In this document: positions 27,655-37,257 of the stretch, in pieces
Position numbering within the stretch: the stretch's first letter is position 1
Layout: every line of letters begins with the position of its first letter
Source: Salinibacterium sp. NK8237
GTDB lineage: Bacteria > Actinomycetota > Actinomycetes > Actinomycetales > Microbacteriaceae
Length of the DNA stretch: 64,000 nt
Assembly (NCBI RefSeq): GCF_015864955.1
Contig: NZ_JADYWE010000001.1
Coordinates: forward strand, 124,001 to 188,000
Direction of reading: 5' to 3'
Made by a program: the position numbers and the translations under genes
The notes under the pieces: model-generated
What the model was told of the DNA's origin: nothing
The model's database searches: none
What the model saw: the letters and a program-made list of their open reading frames with translations, nothing else

Positions 27655-30600
27655 GTGTCTTTGGCTGCCAATAACGACTCGTTTGTGCATCTGCACGTTC
27701 ACAGTGAGTACTCAATGCTCGACGGAGCGGCGCGTGTCGGTCCGCTGCTGGATGCTGCGGTAGAGCAGGGGATGCCTGCTATCGCGATCACTGACCATGG
27801 CAACATGTTCGGTGCCTACGACTTCTGGAAACAGGCGACTGCCCGCGGAATCAAGCCGATTATCGGTACTGAGGCGTACATCACGCCCGGCACGTCGCGT
27901 CGCGATAAGACTCGCATACGGTGGGGTGGTAGCCACCAGGTGCGCGACGATGTCGGCGGTAGCGGTGCTTACACCCACATGACGTTGCTCGCTCAGAACA
28001 ACGAGGGCATGCACAACCTCTTCCGGCTGTCTTCGCGAGCGTCGATCGAGGGCTTCTACTTCAAGCCTCGAATGGACCGTGAACTGCTGAGTCAGTATGC
28101 CAAAGGCATCACGGCAACGACGGGGTGTGTCGGTGGAGAGGTGCAGACCAAGCTCCGCCTTGGCCTCTATGACGAAGCTCGAGAAGCTGCAGCTGAGTTC
28201 CAAGACATTTTCGGCAAAGAGAATTTCTTTGCAGAAATAATGGATCACGGCATTGACATCGAGCGGCGCACGATGCTCGATCTGCTCAAGCTTGCCAAAG
28301 AGCTTGGCATGCCACTGCTGGCGACTAACGACTTGCACTACACGCACGCTCACGATGCCACCGCGCATGCGGCGCTCTTGTGCGTGCAATCTGCATCCAC
28401 GCTCGACGATCCAAACCGCTTCAAATTCGACTCGAATGAGTTTTACCTCAAGACAGCCGCAGAGATGCGGTCGCTCTTTCGGGAGCATCCCGAAGCATGC
28501 GACAACACTCTGCTCGTTGCGGAACGCAGTGAGATCAGCTTTGAGGGCCGCGACCTCATGCCCCGTTTCCCCGTGCCCGCGGGCGAAACCGAAGCGACCT
28601 GGTTCGAAAAAGAGGTCGCGCGTGGAATGAACAAGCGATTCAACAACGCTCCGTCCGACGCTCACCTTGCGCAAGCAAAATACGAGGTTGATGTAATCCA
28701 ACAAATGGGGTTCCCCGGCTACTTCTTGGTGGTTGCAGACTTCATTGAATGGGCAAAGTCGCAAGGCATCCGTGTTGGTCCGGGCCGTGGTTCTGCGGCG
28801 GGGTCGATGGCTTCCTACGCCGTGGGCATCACTGAACTCGACCCTCTCGCGCACGGCCTCATTTTCGAGCGCTTCCTCAACCCCGAGCGCGTCTCTATGC
28901 CCGATGTCGATGTCGACTTTGACGACCGGCGCCGTGGTGAAGTCATCCGCTATGTCACCGACAAGTATGGCGACGACCGGGTAGCGCAGATCGTTACCTA
29001 CGGCACGATTAAAGCCAAGCAAGCTCTCAAGGACTCTGCTCGCGTGCTCGGCATGCCGTACTCGGTCGGAGAAAAGCTGACGAAGGCGATGCCTCCCGCC
29101 ATCATGGGAAAAGATATTTCTCTTGGCGATGTGCGCAACAAAGATGCAGCTCGCTACAAAGAGGCCGCTGATATTCGTGGAATTCTTGACACCGATCACG
29201 AAGCGGCGAAGGTATTCGAAACCGCGGTCGGTCTTGAAGGACTGAAACGACAGTGGGGCGTGCACGCGGCTGGCGTAGTGCTTTCTGCTGAGCCCTTGCT
29301 CGATGTTCTCCCGATCATGCGTCGCGAAGATGACGGCGCTATCATCACCCAGTTTGATCAACCGCCGCTGGAGAGTCTCGGCCTGATCAAAATGGACTTC
29401 TTGGGTCTTCGAAACCTGACGGTCATCGAAGACGCGCTCAAGATGATCGAAGCCAACACTGGTTCGCCGCTCATCATCGAAGACCTTGATCTCGACGCTG
29501 ACCAGAAGACCTATGATCTGTTGGCGCGAGGCGACACTCTTGGCGTATTCCAGCTCGATGGCGGCCCCATGCGAGCGCTGCTTAAGCAGCTGAAGCCCAC
29601 CAACTTCGAAGACATCTCGGCCGTAATCGCGCTGTACCGCCCAGGCCCCATGGGAATGAACTCGCACACCAAGTACGCGTTGCGCAAGAACGGCTTGGAA
29701 GAGATCGACGCGATCCACGCCGAACTTGAAGAGCCGCTGAAGGAAATTCTCGGCACCACCTTCGGTCTCATCGTGTACCAAGAGCAAGTGATGTCGGTGG
29801 CTCAGAAGGTCGCAGGCTTCACCCTCGGTCAAGCCGACGTTTTGCGTCGAGCGATGGGTAAGAAGAAGAAAGAAGAACTCGACAAGCAGTTCCTCGGCTT
29901 CGAGACCGGGATGCTCGACAACGGCTTCAGCAAGGAGGCCGTAAAGGTCCTCTGGGAAACCCTGATGCCGTTTGCCGACTACGCGTTCAATAAGGCGCAC
30001 AGTGCCGGCTACGGTGTGCTCAGCTATTGGACTGCGTACCTCAAGGCGAACTATCCCGCCGAGTACATGGCGGCCCTGCTGACCAGCGTTGGCGATTCCA
30101 AAGACAAGCTCGGTATGTACTTGAGCGAATGTCGTCGTATGGGCATCAAGGTGCTGGCGCCAGACGTCAACGAATCAACAGTCAACTTCACCGCTGTCGC
30201 CGGCGACATCCGCTTCGGCCTCGGTGCGGTGCGCAACGTTGGTGCTGCAGTAGTGGAGCAAATTGTTCGCGCGCGCACTGACAAGGGGCGCTATGAGTCG
30301 TTCCACGATTTCTTGCGGAAGGTGTCGATTCAGGTCGCGAACAAGCGCACGGTTGAGTCTCTGATCAAGTCGGGCGCCTTCGACTCGCTGGGAGCGAGCC
30401 GTCGCGGTTTGCTGGAGATTCACGAGGATGCTTGCGACTCCGCAGTCAGTCTCAAACGAAACGAAGCTAACGGCCAAGTAGATCTCTTCGGTGGGATCTT
30501 CGATTTCAACGAAGAAGAAGAAGGTGTCCCCGATCGGCCGGAGTGGTCGAAGCGTGACAAGCTCGCGTTTGAACGTGAAATGTTGGGGCTGTATGTCTCC

Positions 30601-31179
30601 GATCATCCGCTGTCGGGTCTCGAGATCCAGCTAGCTAAGCATCAGGACTTCACCATTACCGAGGTTCTTTCGGGCGACACAGTCTCAGACGGCGAGCACG
30701 TGTCGATCGCCGGGCTGGTCACAAGCGTGCAGCATCGGGTGGCGCGAAACAGCGGTAATCAATACGGGATTGTCACTGTTGAGGACTTCGGTGGCGAGAT
30801 CGATGTCATGTTCTTGGGCAAGACATATCAAGAGTTCGCACCAGGGCTGGTCAACGACTCCATTGTTGTGGTTCGAGGTCGGGCTAGCGCCCGTGATGAT
30901 GGCATGAATTTGCACGCTGTGAGCATGTTCTCGCCTGACCTTGGTGCGAGTTTGGGGTCTGGCCCGATCGTGCTGACGCTCAAGGAACAGCGAGCAACGA
31001 CGGAGGTCGTTTCGGGGCTTGGCGAGGTGCTCATTCGTCATTCCGGCACGATTGAAGTGCGCTTGCGACTTGTGCGCGATGACATTGCACGGGTCTTTGA
31101 GCTTCCGTATCGGGTGAAAGTCTCCGCGGACCTTTACGGAGAGCTGAAATCGTTGCTGGGGCCAGGCTGCCTCGGGTAG
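27655..31179 (+). CDS. dnaE: DNA polymerase III alpha subunit
   Basis: Replicative DNA polymerase (C-family). It is 1174 residues: PHP domain at the N-terminus (HLHVHSEYSMLDGAA, ITDHGNMFGAYDFW), catalytic palm with PDVDVDF (416-422; Asp417, Asp419 and Asp421), fingers, the tandem helix-hairpin-helix region, and an OB-fold (SIAGLVTSVQHRVARNSG). GTG 27655 is chosen by homology of the start; its ribosome site is poor. It is of the DnaE1 type with intact PHP residues, which in mycobacteria perform proofreading. Confidence 0.97.
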   Translation: MSLAANNDSFVHLHVHSEYSMLDGAARVGPLLDAAVEQGMPAIAITDHGNMFGAYDFWKQATARGIKPIIGTEAYITPGTSRRDKTRIRWGGSHQVRDDVGGSGAYTHMTLLAQNNEGMHNLFRLSSRASIEGFYFKPRMDRELLSQYAKGITATTGCVGGEVQTKLRLGLYDEAREAAAEFQDIFGKENFFAEIMDHGIDIERRTMLDLLKLAKELGMPLLATNDLHYTHAHDATAHAALLCVQSASTLDDPNRFKFDSNEFYLKTAAEMRSLFREHPEACDNTLLVAERSEISFEGRDLMPRFPVPAGETEATWFEKEVARGMNKRFNNAPSDAHLAQAKYEVDVIQQMGFPGYFLVVADFIEWAKSQGIRVGPGRGSAAGSMASYAVGITELDPLAHGLIFERFLNPERVSMPDVDVDFDDRRRGEVIRYVTDKYGDDRVAQIVTYGTIKAKQALKDSARVLGMPYSVGEKLTKAMPPAIMGKDISLGDVRNKDAARYKEAADIRGILDTDHEAAKVFETAVGLEGLKRQWGVHAAGVVLSAEPLLDVLPIMRREDDGAIITQFDQPPLESLGLIKMDFLGLRNLTVIEDALKMIEANTGSPLIIEDLDLDADQKTYDLLARGDTLGVFQLDGGPMRALLKQLKPTNFEDISAVIALYRPGPMGMNSHTKYALRKNGLEEIDAIHAELEEPLKEILGTTFGLIVYQEQVMSVAQKVAGFTLGQADVLRRAMGKKKKEELDKQFLGFETGMLDNGFSKEAVKVLWETLMPFADYAFNKAHSAGYGVLSYWTAYLKANYPAEYMAALLTSVGDSKDKLGMYLSECRRMGIKVLAPDVNESTVNFTAVAGDIRFGLGAVRNVGAAVVEQIVRARTDKGRYESFHDFLRKVSIQVANKRTVESLIKSGAFDSLGASRRGLLEIHEDACDSAVSLKRNEANGQVDLFGGIFDFNEEEEGVPDRPEWSKRDKLAFEREMLGLYVSDHPLSGLEIQLAKHQDFTITEVLSGDTVSDGEHVSIAGLVTSVQHRVARNSGNQYGIVTVEDFGGEIDVMFLGKTYQEFAPGLVNDSIVVVRGRASARDDGMNLHAVSMFSPDLGASLGSGPIVLTLKEQRATTEVVSGLGEVLIRHSGTIEVRLRLVRDDIARVFELPYRVKVSADLYGELKSLLGPGCLG

Positions 31180-31215
31180 AGCGGTTCATCTCTCGCAGCC
31201 GCGCGTCGTAATTGT

Positions 31216-31731
31216 CTAGTGCTCAACGTCGTCGGTGAGTTCGACGGGGCGCATGTAGGTGCGCTCGTGGTACAGGAGTGCTTCGTCTTCTGCGCCAAGC
31301 ATGCCATGGTCGATTTGGACGACGACGACAGCGTTGTTGTGCACGGGATGCACGTCAACAATGTGTCCGATCGCGATGGCGGTCGCTTCCTCAAGCAACG
31401 GCAGGCCCTTTTCGCCGGCGTGCCAGTGATCGCCCACGAATCGCAGCTCGTGATCGGCTGCCATCTTCTCGGCAAGGTGACGGCTACGCGGGCCCAGCAT
31501 ATGGATGGCGACCTTGTTGCCAACGGTGATGGCTGGCCACGAGCTGGATACTTGCGCCATGTTGAACGTGGCAAGCGGTGGCACCGCAGCGAGTGAGGCG
31601 AGAGACGTGGCGGTAAAACCAACCGGATGCCCGTCGGGCGCCAGCGATGTGATCACGGCGACGCCGGCCGCGTGTCGTCTGAAGGCACCTTTGAAGGCGT
31701 CGATTCCGTCTGCTGCTTCTGAATTTTCCAT
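31216..31731 (-). CDS. Flavin reductase domain (FMN-binding) protein
   Basis: NAD(P)H:flavin oxidoreductase-like, 171 residues. The family is recognised by FRRHAAGVAVITS, PVGFTATSLASLAAVPPLATF and VGNKVAIHMLGPRSRHLAEKMA, with GDHW further on. Such proteins supply reduced FMN to two-component monooxygenases or act alone; no monooxygenase is adjacent. It is divergent from hisD and convergent with dnaE. Substrate unknown. Confidence 0.88.
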   Translation of the reverse strand: MENSEAADGIDAFKGAFRRHAAGVAVITSLAPDGHPVGFTATSLASLAAVPPLATFNMAQVSSSWPAITVGNKVAIHMLGPRSRHLAEKMAADHELRFVGDHWHAGEKGLPLLEEATAIAIGHIVDVHPVHNNAVVVVQIDHGMLGAEDEALLYHERTYMRPVELTDDVEH

Positions 31732-31798
31732 GTGCTTACTACAACCCTAATTGGCATGGGCAAATTCCTTGCCGATAACGAACTAGCATGGTTGAGCC

Positions 31799-33112
31799 AT
31801 GTCACTGAATACTATTGATCTTCGGTCCACCGCTCTGAGCCGTGCGGAACTTTCTCGTGTCATCCCGCGCGCCGCGATGGACGTGTCTATCGCGTCCGCT
31901 GCCGCCATCCAACTCATTGAGGACGTGCGGGAACACGGCGAGCAAGCATTGCTCGACCAGGCCGAGCGTCTCGATGGCGTTCTTCCTGAGCGTGTGCGCA
32001 TTCATGCGGATGAGATCACTCGCGCCACGCGGGCGCTCGAACCCGCCGTGCGCGAGGCTCTCGAACTCGCCATCGATCGCGTGCGCACGGCGAGTAAAGC
32101 GCAAGTGCCTCCGGCGATGATGACTCAGCTGGGCGACGGTGCTGAAATTATTCAGCGCTGGCAGCCTGTCAACCGTGTGGGACTGTATGTTCCCGGCGGT
32201 AAAGCTGTGTACCCGTCGAGCGTGATCATGAATGTCGTTCCGGCCCAAGTAGCCGGTGTCTCTTCGGTGGCGCTTGCTTCTCCTCCGCAACGCGCGTTCG
32301 GCGGAGCAGTCCACCCGACGATCCTCGGTGCGGCCGGTTTGCTTGGCGTTGATGAGGTTTACGCAATGGGCGGCGCTGGCGCGATCGGCGCGTTTGCCTA
32401 TGGTGTCCAAGAATTGGGTCTCGACCCCGTCGACATCATCACGGGTCCGGGAAACGTCTACGTTGCCGCAGCCAAACGTGCTGTGCGTGGCGTGGTGGGC
32501 ATCGATTCCGAAGCTGGTCCGACAGAGATCTTGATCATTGCCGATGCTTCGGCTGACCCTCGGCTCGTCGCTGCCGACTTGCTCAGTCAGGCTGAGCACG
32601 ATGAACTTGCGGCTGCCGTGCTCGTCACTGATTCCGAAGAACTTGCGGATGCAGTGCGCACGCACTTGGCCGAGCAACTGGCCGTGACACCACACTCTCA
32701 GCGCGCGGGCGTTGCTCTCGCCGGGCAGCAGTCTGCAATCGTCTTGGTGAGCGATATGGCGGCCGCTGCCGCACTCAGCAATGCGTACGGCCCGGAGCAC
32801 CTCGAGATTCAGACGGAAGAGTCTGGCGCTGTGCTCGACATGATCGATAACGCCGGAGCAATTTTCTTGGGCGACCAGTCACCCGTGAGCTTGGGGGACT
32901 ACCTCGCTGGCTCGAATCACGTGCTCCCCACCGGCGGTCAGTCACGCTTCTCTTCAGGGCTGGGGGCATACACTTTCCTTCGCCCACAGCAGATCATTCG
33001 CTACAGCCACGACGCTCTTCGCGAGCTCGAACCGCACATTGTGGCGTTGAGCTCTGCTGAAGATCTTCCTGCCCACGGTTCGGCTGTGAGTGAACGGTTC
33101 CGCGACCGCTAA
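31799..33112 (+). CDS. hisD: Histidinol dehydrogenase
   Basis: Oxidises L-histidinol to L-histidine in two NAD+-dependent steps; zinc enzyme. It is 437 residues with LYVPGGKAVYPSSVIMNVVP, the signature ITGPGNVYVAAAKRAV, GIDSEAGPTEILIIAD, LLSQAEHDELAAAVLVT and GSNHVLPTGGQSRFSSGL. It is not followed by other his genes; nrdR starts 20 bases later and may be co-transcribed. Confidence 0.97.
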   Translation: MSLNTIDLRSTALSRAELSRVIPRAAMDVSIASAAAIQLIEDVREHGEQALLDQAERLDGVLPERVRIHADEITRATRALEPAVREALELAIDRVRTASKAQVPPAMMTQLGDGAEIIQRWQPVNRVGLYVPGGKAVYPSSVIMNVVPAQVAGVSSVALASPPQRAFGGAVHPTILGAAGLLGVDEVYAMGGAGAIGAFAYGVQELGLDPVDIITGPGNVYVAAAKRAVRGVVGIDSEAGPTEILIIADASADPRLVAADLLSQAEHDELAAAVLVTDSEELADAVRTHLAEQLAVTPHSQRAGVALAGQQSAIVLVSDMAAAAALSNAYGPEHLEIQTEESGAVLDMIDNAGAIFLGDQSPVSLGDYLAGSNHVLPTGGQSRFSSGLGAYTFLRPQQIIRYSHDALRELEPHIVALSSAEDLPAHGSAVSERFRDR

Positions 33113-33132
33113 CCGGGTACTCTTAAGGGACT

Positions 33133-33591
33133 ATGTATTGCCCTTTTTGTAGGCATCCTGACAGCAGGGTTGTTGATTCGCGCACCAGCGATGATGGTCT
33201 TTCGATCCGTCGCCGCCGGCAGTGCCCCGAGTGTGGTCGTCGTTTCTCGACCACCGAAACCGCTTCATTGAATGTCATCAAGCGCAACGGTGTTGTGGAG
33301 TCTTTCAGCCGCGAGAAAATCGTGAGCGGCGTGCGCAAGGCGTGCCAGGGGCGACCTGTCACCGATACCGACCTCGCTGTGCTGGCACAGAAGGTCGAAG
33401 AAGCGATTCGTGCGACCGGCACCGCTCAGATCGACGCCAACGAGATTGGCCTAGCGATTCTTTCGCCGCTGCGCGATCTCGATGAGGTCGCGTACTTGCG
33501 CTTCGCCAGCGTGTATCAGGCGTTTGATTCGCTCGATGATTTCGATGCCGCGATCAGCCAATTGCGGTTGGATCACGGCACCGCCTCCTAA
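33133..33591 (+). CDS. nrdR: Transcriptional repressor NrdR
   Basis: Represses ribonucleotide reductase genes when dATP/ATP binding changes its oligomer state. In 152 residues the zinc ribbon has Cys3, Cys6, Cys31 and Cys34 (CPFC, CPEC), with [17 protein letters not shown], followed by an ATP-cone (about 46-136, with [16 protein letters not shown]). No nrd genes are in the window, so its targets lie elsewhere. Confidence 0.97.
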   Translation: MYCPFCRHPDSRVVDSRTSDDGLSIRRRRQCPECGRRFSTTETASLNVIKRNGVVESFSREKIVSGVRKACQGRPVTDTDLAVLAQKVEEAIRATGTAQIDANEIGLAILSPLRDLDEVAYLRFASVYQAFDSLDDFDAAISQLRLDHGTAS

Positions 33592-33647
33592 CTAAACCAT
33601 CCGGTTTCGCTGTTTCCCGCCTTCTAACGCTGAGAGCACCGTTCGCT

Positions 33648-34682
33648 ATGTACGACTTCTTCTTCCGCACCGTTCTTAAGCGACTTGATCCCGAGTTTGC
33701 GCATTCGCTCGCCTTTTCGGTGATTAAGGCGCTTCCTGTCATCGGTGTGGGAAAGCTTGTGCAGGGGGCGGCTGATCCCGCGCTTGAAGTGAAGACTCTG
33801 GGGCTCACGTTTAGCTCACCGTTCGGTGTGGCTGCGGGCTTTGACAAGTCGGGCGCTGGCATCCAAGGTCTGGGGCAATTGGGCTTCAGCCATGTTGAGG
33901 TAGGCACGATTACGGCCCTTCCTCAGCCGGGCAATCCCAAGCCGCGGTTATTCCGGCTTGTCGCCGATCGTGGCGTCATCAACCGTATGGGCTTCAATAA
34001 CGCGGGAGCGTCCAAGGCCTCAATGGTGATCGAGCGAGCGCGCCATCGTGCCGGGCGTCCCATCATTGGCATCAACATTGGCAAGTCGCGCGTTGTCGCC
34101 GTCGAGGACGCCGTCGCGGACTATCTCACGAGCGCTCGAGCACTCGCGCCGCTTGCGGACTACCTGGTGGTGAACGTGAGTTCGCCCAATACCCCTGGGC
34201 TGCGCGGTCTCCAAGAGATTGACAAGCTCAAGCCGTTGTTGGTTGCGGTGAAGTCGGCTGCCGGCCAAACGCCCGTGCTGGTCAAGATTGCCCCTGATGT
34301 GACGGATGACGAGGCTCGAGCCATCGCTCAGCTTGCGGTCGACGAACTCGACGGCATCATCGCCACCAACACAACGCTGTCGCGGGAAGGCCTTGCGACC
34401 CCTGTCGACGTCGTTGAGGCAGCCGGAGCCGGGGGAGTGTCTGGCAAGCCTGTCGCTGCTCGTTCGCTCGAACTATTGCGGGTCATCCGCAGTGTTGTGC
34501 CCGCCGATTTCTGCGTAATTTCAGTGGGTGGAGTTGAAACGGCTGCGGATGTCGCTGAGCGTCTCCGCGAGGGGGCGACGCTCGTTCAGGGCTACACAGG
34601 CTTCCTCTATCACGGCCCGTTCTGGGCGCGCTCAATCAATCGCGGTCTGTCGAAACTGTTTCGCGCAGAGAACGCCGCATAG
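33648..34682 (+). CDS. pyrD: Class 2 dihydroorotate dehydrogenase (quinone)
   Basis: Oxidises dihydroorotate to orotate in pyrimidine synthesis and passes electrons to the quinone pool. It is 344 residues. The N-terminal helical part (LKRLDPEFAHSLAFSVIKA) that binds quinone marks class 2. FMN-barrel motifs are FSSPFGVAAGFDKSG, NRMGFNNAGA, NVSSPNTPGLRGLQ and LVKIAPDVTDDE. It would feed menaquinol to the respiratory chain encoded downstream. Confidence 0.96.
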   Translation: MYDFFFRTVLKRLDPEFAHSLAFSVIKALPVIGVGKLVQGAADPALEVKTLGLTFSSPFGVAAGFDKSGAGIQGLGQLGFSHVEVGTITALPQPGNPKPRLFRLVADRGVINRMGFNNAGASKASMVIERARHRAGRPIIGINIGKSRVVAVEDAVADYLTSARALAPLADYLVVNVSSPNTPGLRGLQEIDKLKPLLVAVKSAAGQTPVLVKIAPDVTDDEARAIAQLAVDELDGIIATNTTLSREGLATPVDVVEAAGAGGVSGKPVAARSLELLRVIRSVVPADFCVISVGGVETAADVAERLREGATLVQGYTGFLYHGPFWARSINRGLSKLFRAENAA

Positions 34683-34714
34683 CCGATTCCCTAAGGAACC
34701 GGCCGGCCTTGCGA

Positions 34715-35296
34715 CTAGCTCGGGAACTGGCCGCGCTTAACCTGAGGCTTCGGCAAACGCATGATGCGCAGCTGAAGCGAACGCATCGCGGCGTACCAGC
34801 GCACGCGCTCGGCGCGAGACTCACCAAATTTGGCGTTGATCAGTTTGCGCAAGCGCAATCCGAGTAGAACGGCGTCGATTGCGGCGATGATGAAGAAGCC
34901 CCACAGGAAGAGCAAGCCGAGGGCTTGAATCGTGGGGTCGTTGATGAACGTGAGGATAATCACGGCGAACATCACGGGGACAAGCAACTCGCCCACGTTG
35001 AAGCGTGCGTCAACGTAGTCGCGCACGAAACGCTTCTGCGGCCCGCGGTCGCGGATCGGCAGGTATTTTTCCTCACCGTTCGCCATGCCTACGCGAGCTC
35101 GTTCGCGTTCGACCTGCATTTGGGCCCGAGCCGTACGCTTAGCTTCTTTGCGGTCGTTGGAGACCAGCGGGCGCAGATTTGCCGCCTCGCGCTCTTTGCG
35201 TGTGGGGGTGGGGCGACCCTTGCCTGAACTGGCGCTGTCGTTCGCGTCGGAGTTCTCAGGATTGGGGGTGTTTTCGGTTGAAGATGCTTTTGCCAC
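34715..35296 (-). CDS. DUF3043 membrane protein
   Basis: A 193-residue actinobacterial protein of unknown function. It has a Ser/Asn-rich N-terminus, the family block GRPTPTRKEREAANLRPLV, a highly charged middle, RDRGPQKRFVRDYVDARFNVGE, two membrane helices (about 108-145), and a basic C-terminus with RWYAAMRSLQLRIMRLPKPQV. GTG 35296 is chosen because AAGGAA precedes it and this avoids overlap with the divergent dipeptidase gene. Confidence 0.88.
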   Translation of the reverse strand: MAKASSTENTPNPENSDANDSASSGKGRPTPTRKEREAANLRPLVSNDRKEAKRTARAQMQVERERARVGMANGEEKYLPIRDRGPQKRFVRDYVDARFNVGELLVPVMFAVIILTFINDPTIQALGLLFLWGFFIIAAIDAVLLGLRLRKLINAKFGESRAERVRWYAAMRSLQLRIMRLPKPQVKRGQFPS

Positions 35297-35335
35297 GGGG
35301 GTTCCTTGCGTTGGTGTCGATCTAAGATTACTCGT

Positions 35336-36754
35336 ATGACTCACACGCCGCAGCCGACGTCAGCGTCGACGACTCCCGATCCTCTGCTCATTGCTCTTAC
35401 TGAGGCTGTTGATGGCGCTTTACCGGCCACGATTGCGGAGCTGTCAACGCTGGTTCGCATCCCGTCAGTGTCGTGGGACGGCTTCGATTCAGATCAGGTC
35501 GCTCGTAGTGCTGAAGCTGCGCGAACGTTGATCGACGGCATTGGAGTTTTCGACACCGTTGAGCTGGCTCAGGCGCCGATTGATGCCGACACGCTCGGGC
35601 ATCCGGCTGTGCTTGCCACGCGCAAGGCGAAGAACGGAAAGCCCACCATTCTGTTGTATGCGCACCACGATGTGCAGCCTCCCGGTCAGGATGCCGATTG
35701 GGATTCGCCTCCCTTCGAGCCGACCGTGCGCGGTGATCGTCTCTACGGTCGCGGCGCGGCTGACGACAAGGCGGGGATCATGGCGCATGTTGCGGCCATC
35801 CGCGCTTTCGTTGACACCGTCGGGCCCGATTTTGATCTCGGCCTTGTTGCTTTCTTCGAGGGCGAAGAGGAGTTTGGTTCGCGATCGTTTGCCAATTTCA
35901 TCGTCGAGAACCGCGACAAGCTCGCGGCTGATGTGATTGTGGTTGCGGACTCCGACAATTGGGATGTGAACACGCCGTCGCTCACGGTTGGCCTCCGCGG
36001 CAACGTGACCTTCAAGCTGAAGGTGTCCACGTTGGCGCATGCCTCTCACTCGGGAATGTTCGGGGGAGCGGTTCCGGATGCGATGCTCGCTGCTATCAAG
36101 TTGCTCGCGACGCTCCATGACGAGAACGGTGCTGTGGTCGTTGAGGGGCTCACGAGTCGCGAATCCGAGACGCCGGACTTCAGCGAAGAGAAACTCCGCC
36201 ACGAAGCGGGGCTGCTGGAGGGCGTCACGTCGGTGGGCACCGGCAGCGTGCTGAGCAGACTGTGGGACAAGCCGGCCATCACTGTTACCGGCATCGACGC
36301 GCCCAGCGTGCAGAACGCCTCAAACACTCTGGCACCCACCGTCACCGTCAAGGTGAGTGCTCGTATCGCACCAGGGCAAGATGCAGAGGCGGCGTACGAG
36401 GCTCTTCGAAGCCACTTGGTCGCGCATGCGCCGTTCGGTGCGCATCTCGAGCTCTCCGATGTCGACACTGGCAGCCCGTTCCTCGTCGACACCAGCGGTT
36501 GGGCGGTTGACGTCGTCAAGTCCGCCATGCGTGAGGCGTGGGGAAATGAACCGTTGGAGACAGGAATCGGCGGCTCCATCCCCTTTATTTCAGATCTTGT
36601 CGAAGTTTTCCCGGAAGCCCAGATTTTGGTGACTGGTGTTGAAGACCCGGAGTCGCGAGCACACAGCCCTAACGAGTCCCTCCATCTCGGAGTTTTCAAG
36701 CGCGCCATCCTTACGGAGGCGCTGCTGCTCGCAAAGTTGGAACGTCGGGCGTAG
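35336..36754 (+). CDS. M20-family dipeptidase/peptidase
   Basis: Zinc metallopeptidase that cleaves dipeptides or related amides; cytosolic. It is 472 residues. Metal-site motifs are YAHHDVQPPG, LYGRGAADDKAG and EGEEEFGS, and the dimerisation domain begins near LRGNVTFKLKVSTLAHASHSG. It resembles the CNDP-type dipeptidases rather than acetylornithine deacetylase. ATG 35336 is the start; it is divergent from the DUF3043 gene. Substrate unknown. Confidence 0.92.
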   Translation: MTHTPQPTSASTTPDPLLIALTEAVDGALPATIAELSTLVRIPSVSWDGFDSDQVARSAEAARTLIDGIGVFDTVELAQAPIDADTLGHPAVLATRKAKNGKPTILLYAHHDVQPPGQDADWDSPPFEPTVRGDRLYGRGAADDKAGIMAHVAAIRAFVDTVGPDFDLGLVAFFEGEEEFGSRSFANFIVENRDKLAADVIVVADSDNWDVNTPSLTVGLRGNVTFKLKVSTLAHASHSGMFGGAVPDAMLAAIKLLATLHDENGAVVVEGLTSRESETPDFSEEKLRHEAGLLEGVTSVGTGSVLSRLWDKPAITVTGIDAPSVQNASNTLAPTVTVKVSARIAPGQDAEAAYEALRSHLVAHAPFGAHLELSDVDTGSPFLVDTSGWAVDVVKSAMREAWGNEPLETGIGGSIPFISDLVEVFPEAQILVTGVEDPESRAHSPNESLHLGVFKRAILTEALLLAKLERRA

Positions 36755-36763
36755 AATTACGTT

Positions 36764-37120
36764 ATGACTGAATCCGCTGTTGAAACTGCCACCCACGGGG
36801 TCGCGCTCACGGAGGCTGCCTCGAACAAGGTTCGTAGCCTCATGTCGCAAGAGGGTCGTGACGACCTGCGTCTGCGATTGGCTGTGCAGCCGGGCGGATG
36901 CTCGGGACTCATCTATCAGCTCTACTTCGACGAGCGCATCCTTGACGGCGACGTGAGCCGTGATTTCGGTGACGGTGTCGAGGTTGTCGTTGACAAGATG
37001 AGTGTTCCGTACCTCGAAGGTGCGAGTATCGACTTCGAAGACACGATCGAGAAGCAGGGGTTCACTATTGACAACCCCAACGCCGAAGGCAGCTGTGCCT
37101 GTGGCGACAGTTTTCACTAA
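36764..37120 (+). CDS. erpA: Iron-sulfur cluster carrier, HesB/IscA family (ErpA-like)
   Basis: Accepts and delivers Fe-S clusters to apoproteins. In 118 residues the three conserved cysteines are Cys46 (QPGGCSGLIY), Cys111 and Cys113 (SCACGDSF). It starts 9 bases after the dipeptidase gene and lies just before the cytochrome oxidase genes, as in other actinobacteria, which suggests a service role for the respiratory Fe-S proteins, including the Rieske subunit encoded at 44.4-45.4 kb. Confidence 0.95.
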   Translation: MTESAVETATHGVALTEAASNKVRSLMSQEGRDDLRLRLAVQPGGCSGLIYQLYFDERILDGDVSRDFGDGVEVVVDKMSVPYLEGASIDFEDTIEKQGFTIDNPNAEGSCACGDSFH

Positions 37121-37140
37121 TTTCATAGCAATTTTTTGAG

Positions 37141-37167
37141 AAGGTGCGCCGATTCGGTGCACCTTTT
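37141..37167 (+). terminator. Intrinsic terminator after erpA
   Basis: Stem AAGGTGC-(G)-CCG / CGG-(T)-GCACCTT with an ATT loop, ending in TTTT. It separates erpA from the ctaC promoter region. Confidence 0.85.
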
Positions 37168-37257
37168 CGCTTGTGCGGGGCGAGCCGGTAATCACTACCC
37201 CCTCTCGCTGCATATACACTGGAAAGGTATTAGTCCGTGTTCTTCGAGAGGTCACAG

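Noticed and set aside
27712..30000. A 762-codon open frame on the minus strand inside dnaE
   Set aside because: It mirrors the codon bias of dnaE, which is a certain gene on the other strand. The translation resembles no protein family and has no ribosome site.
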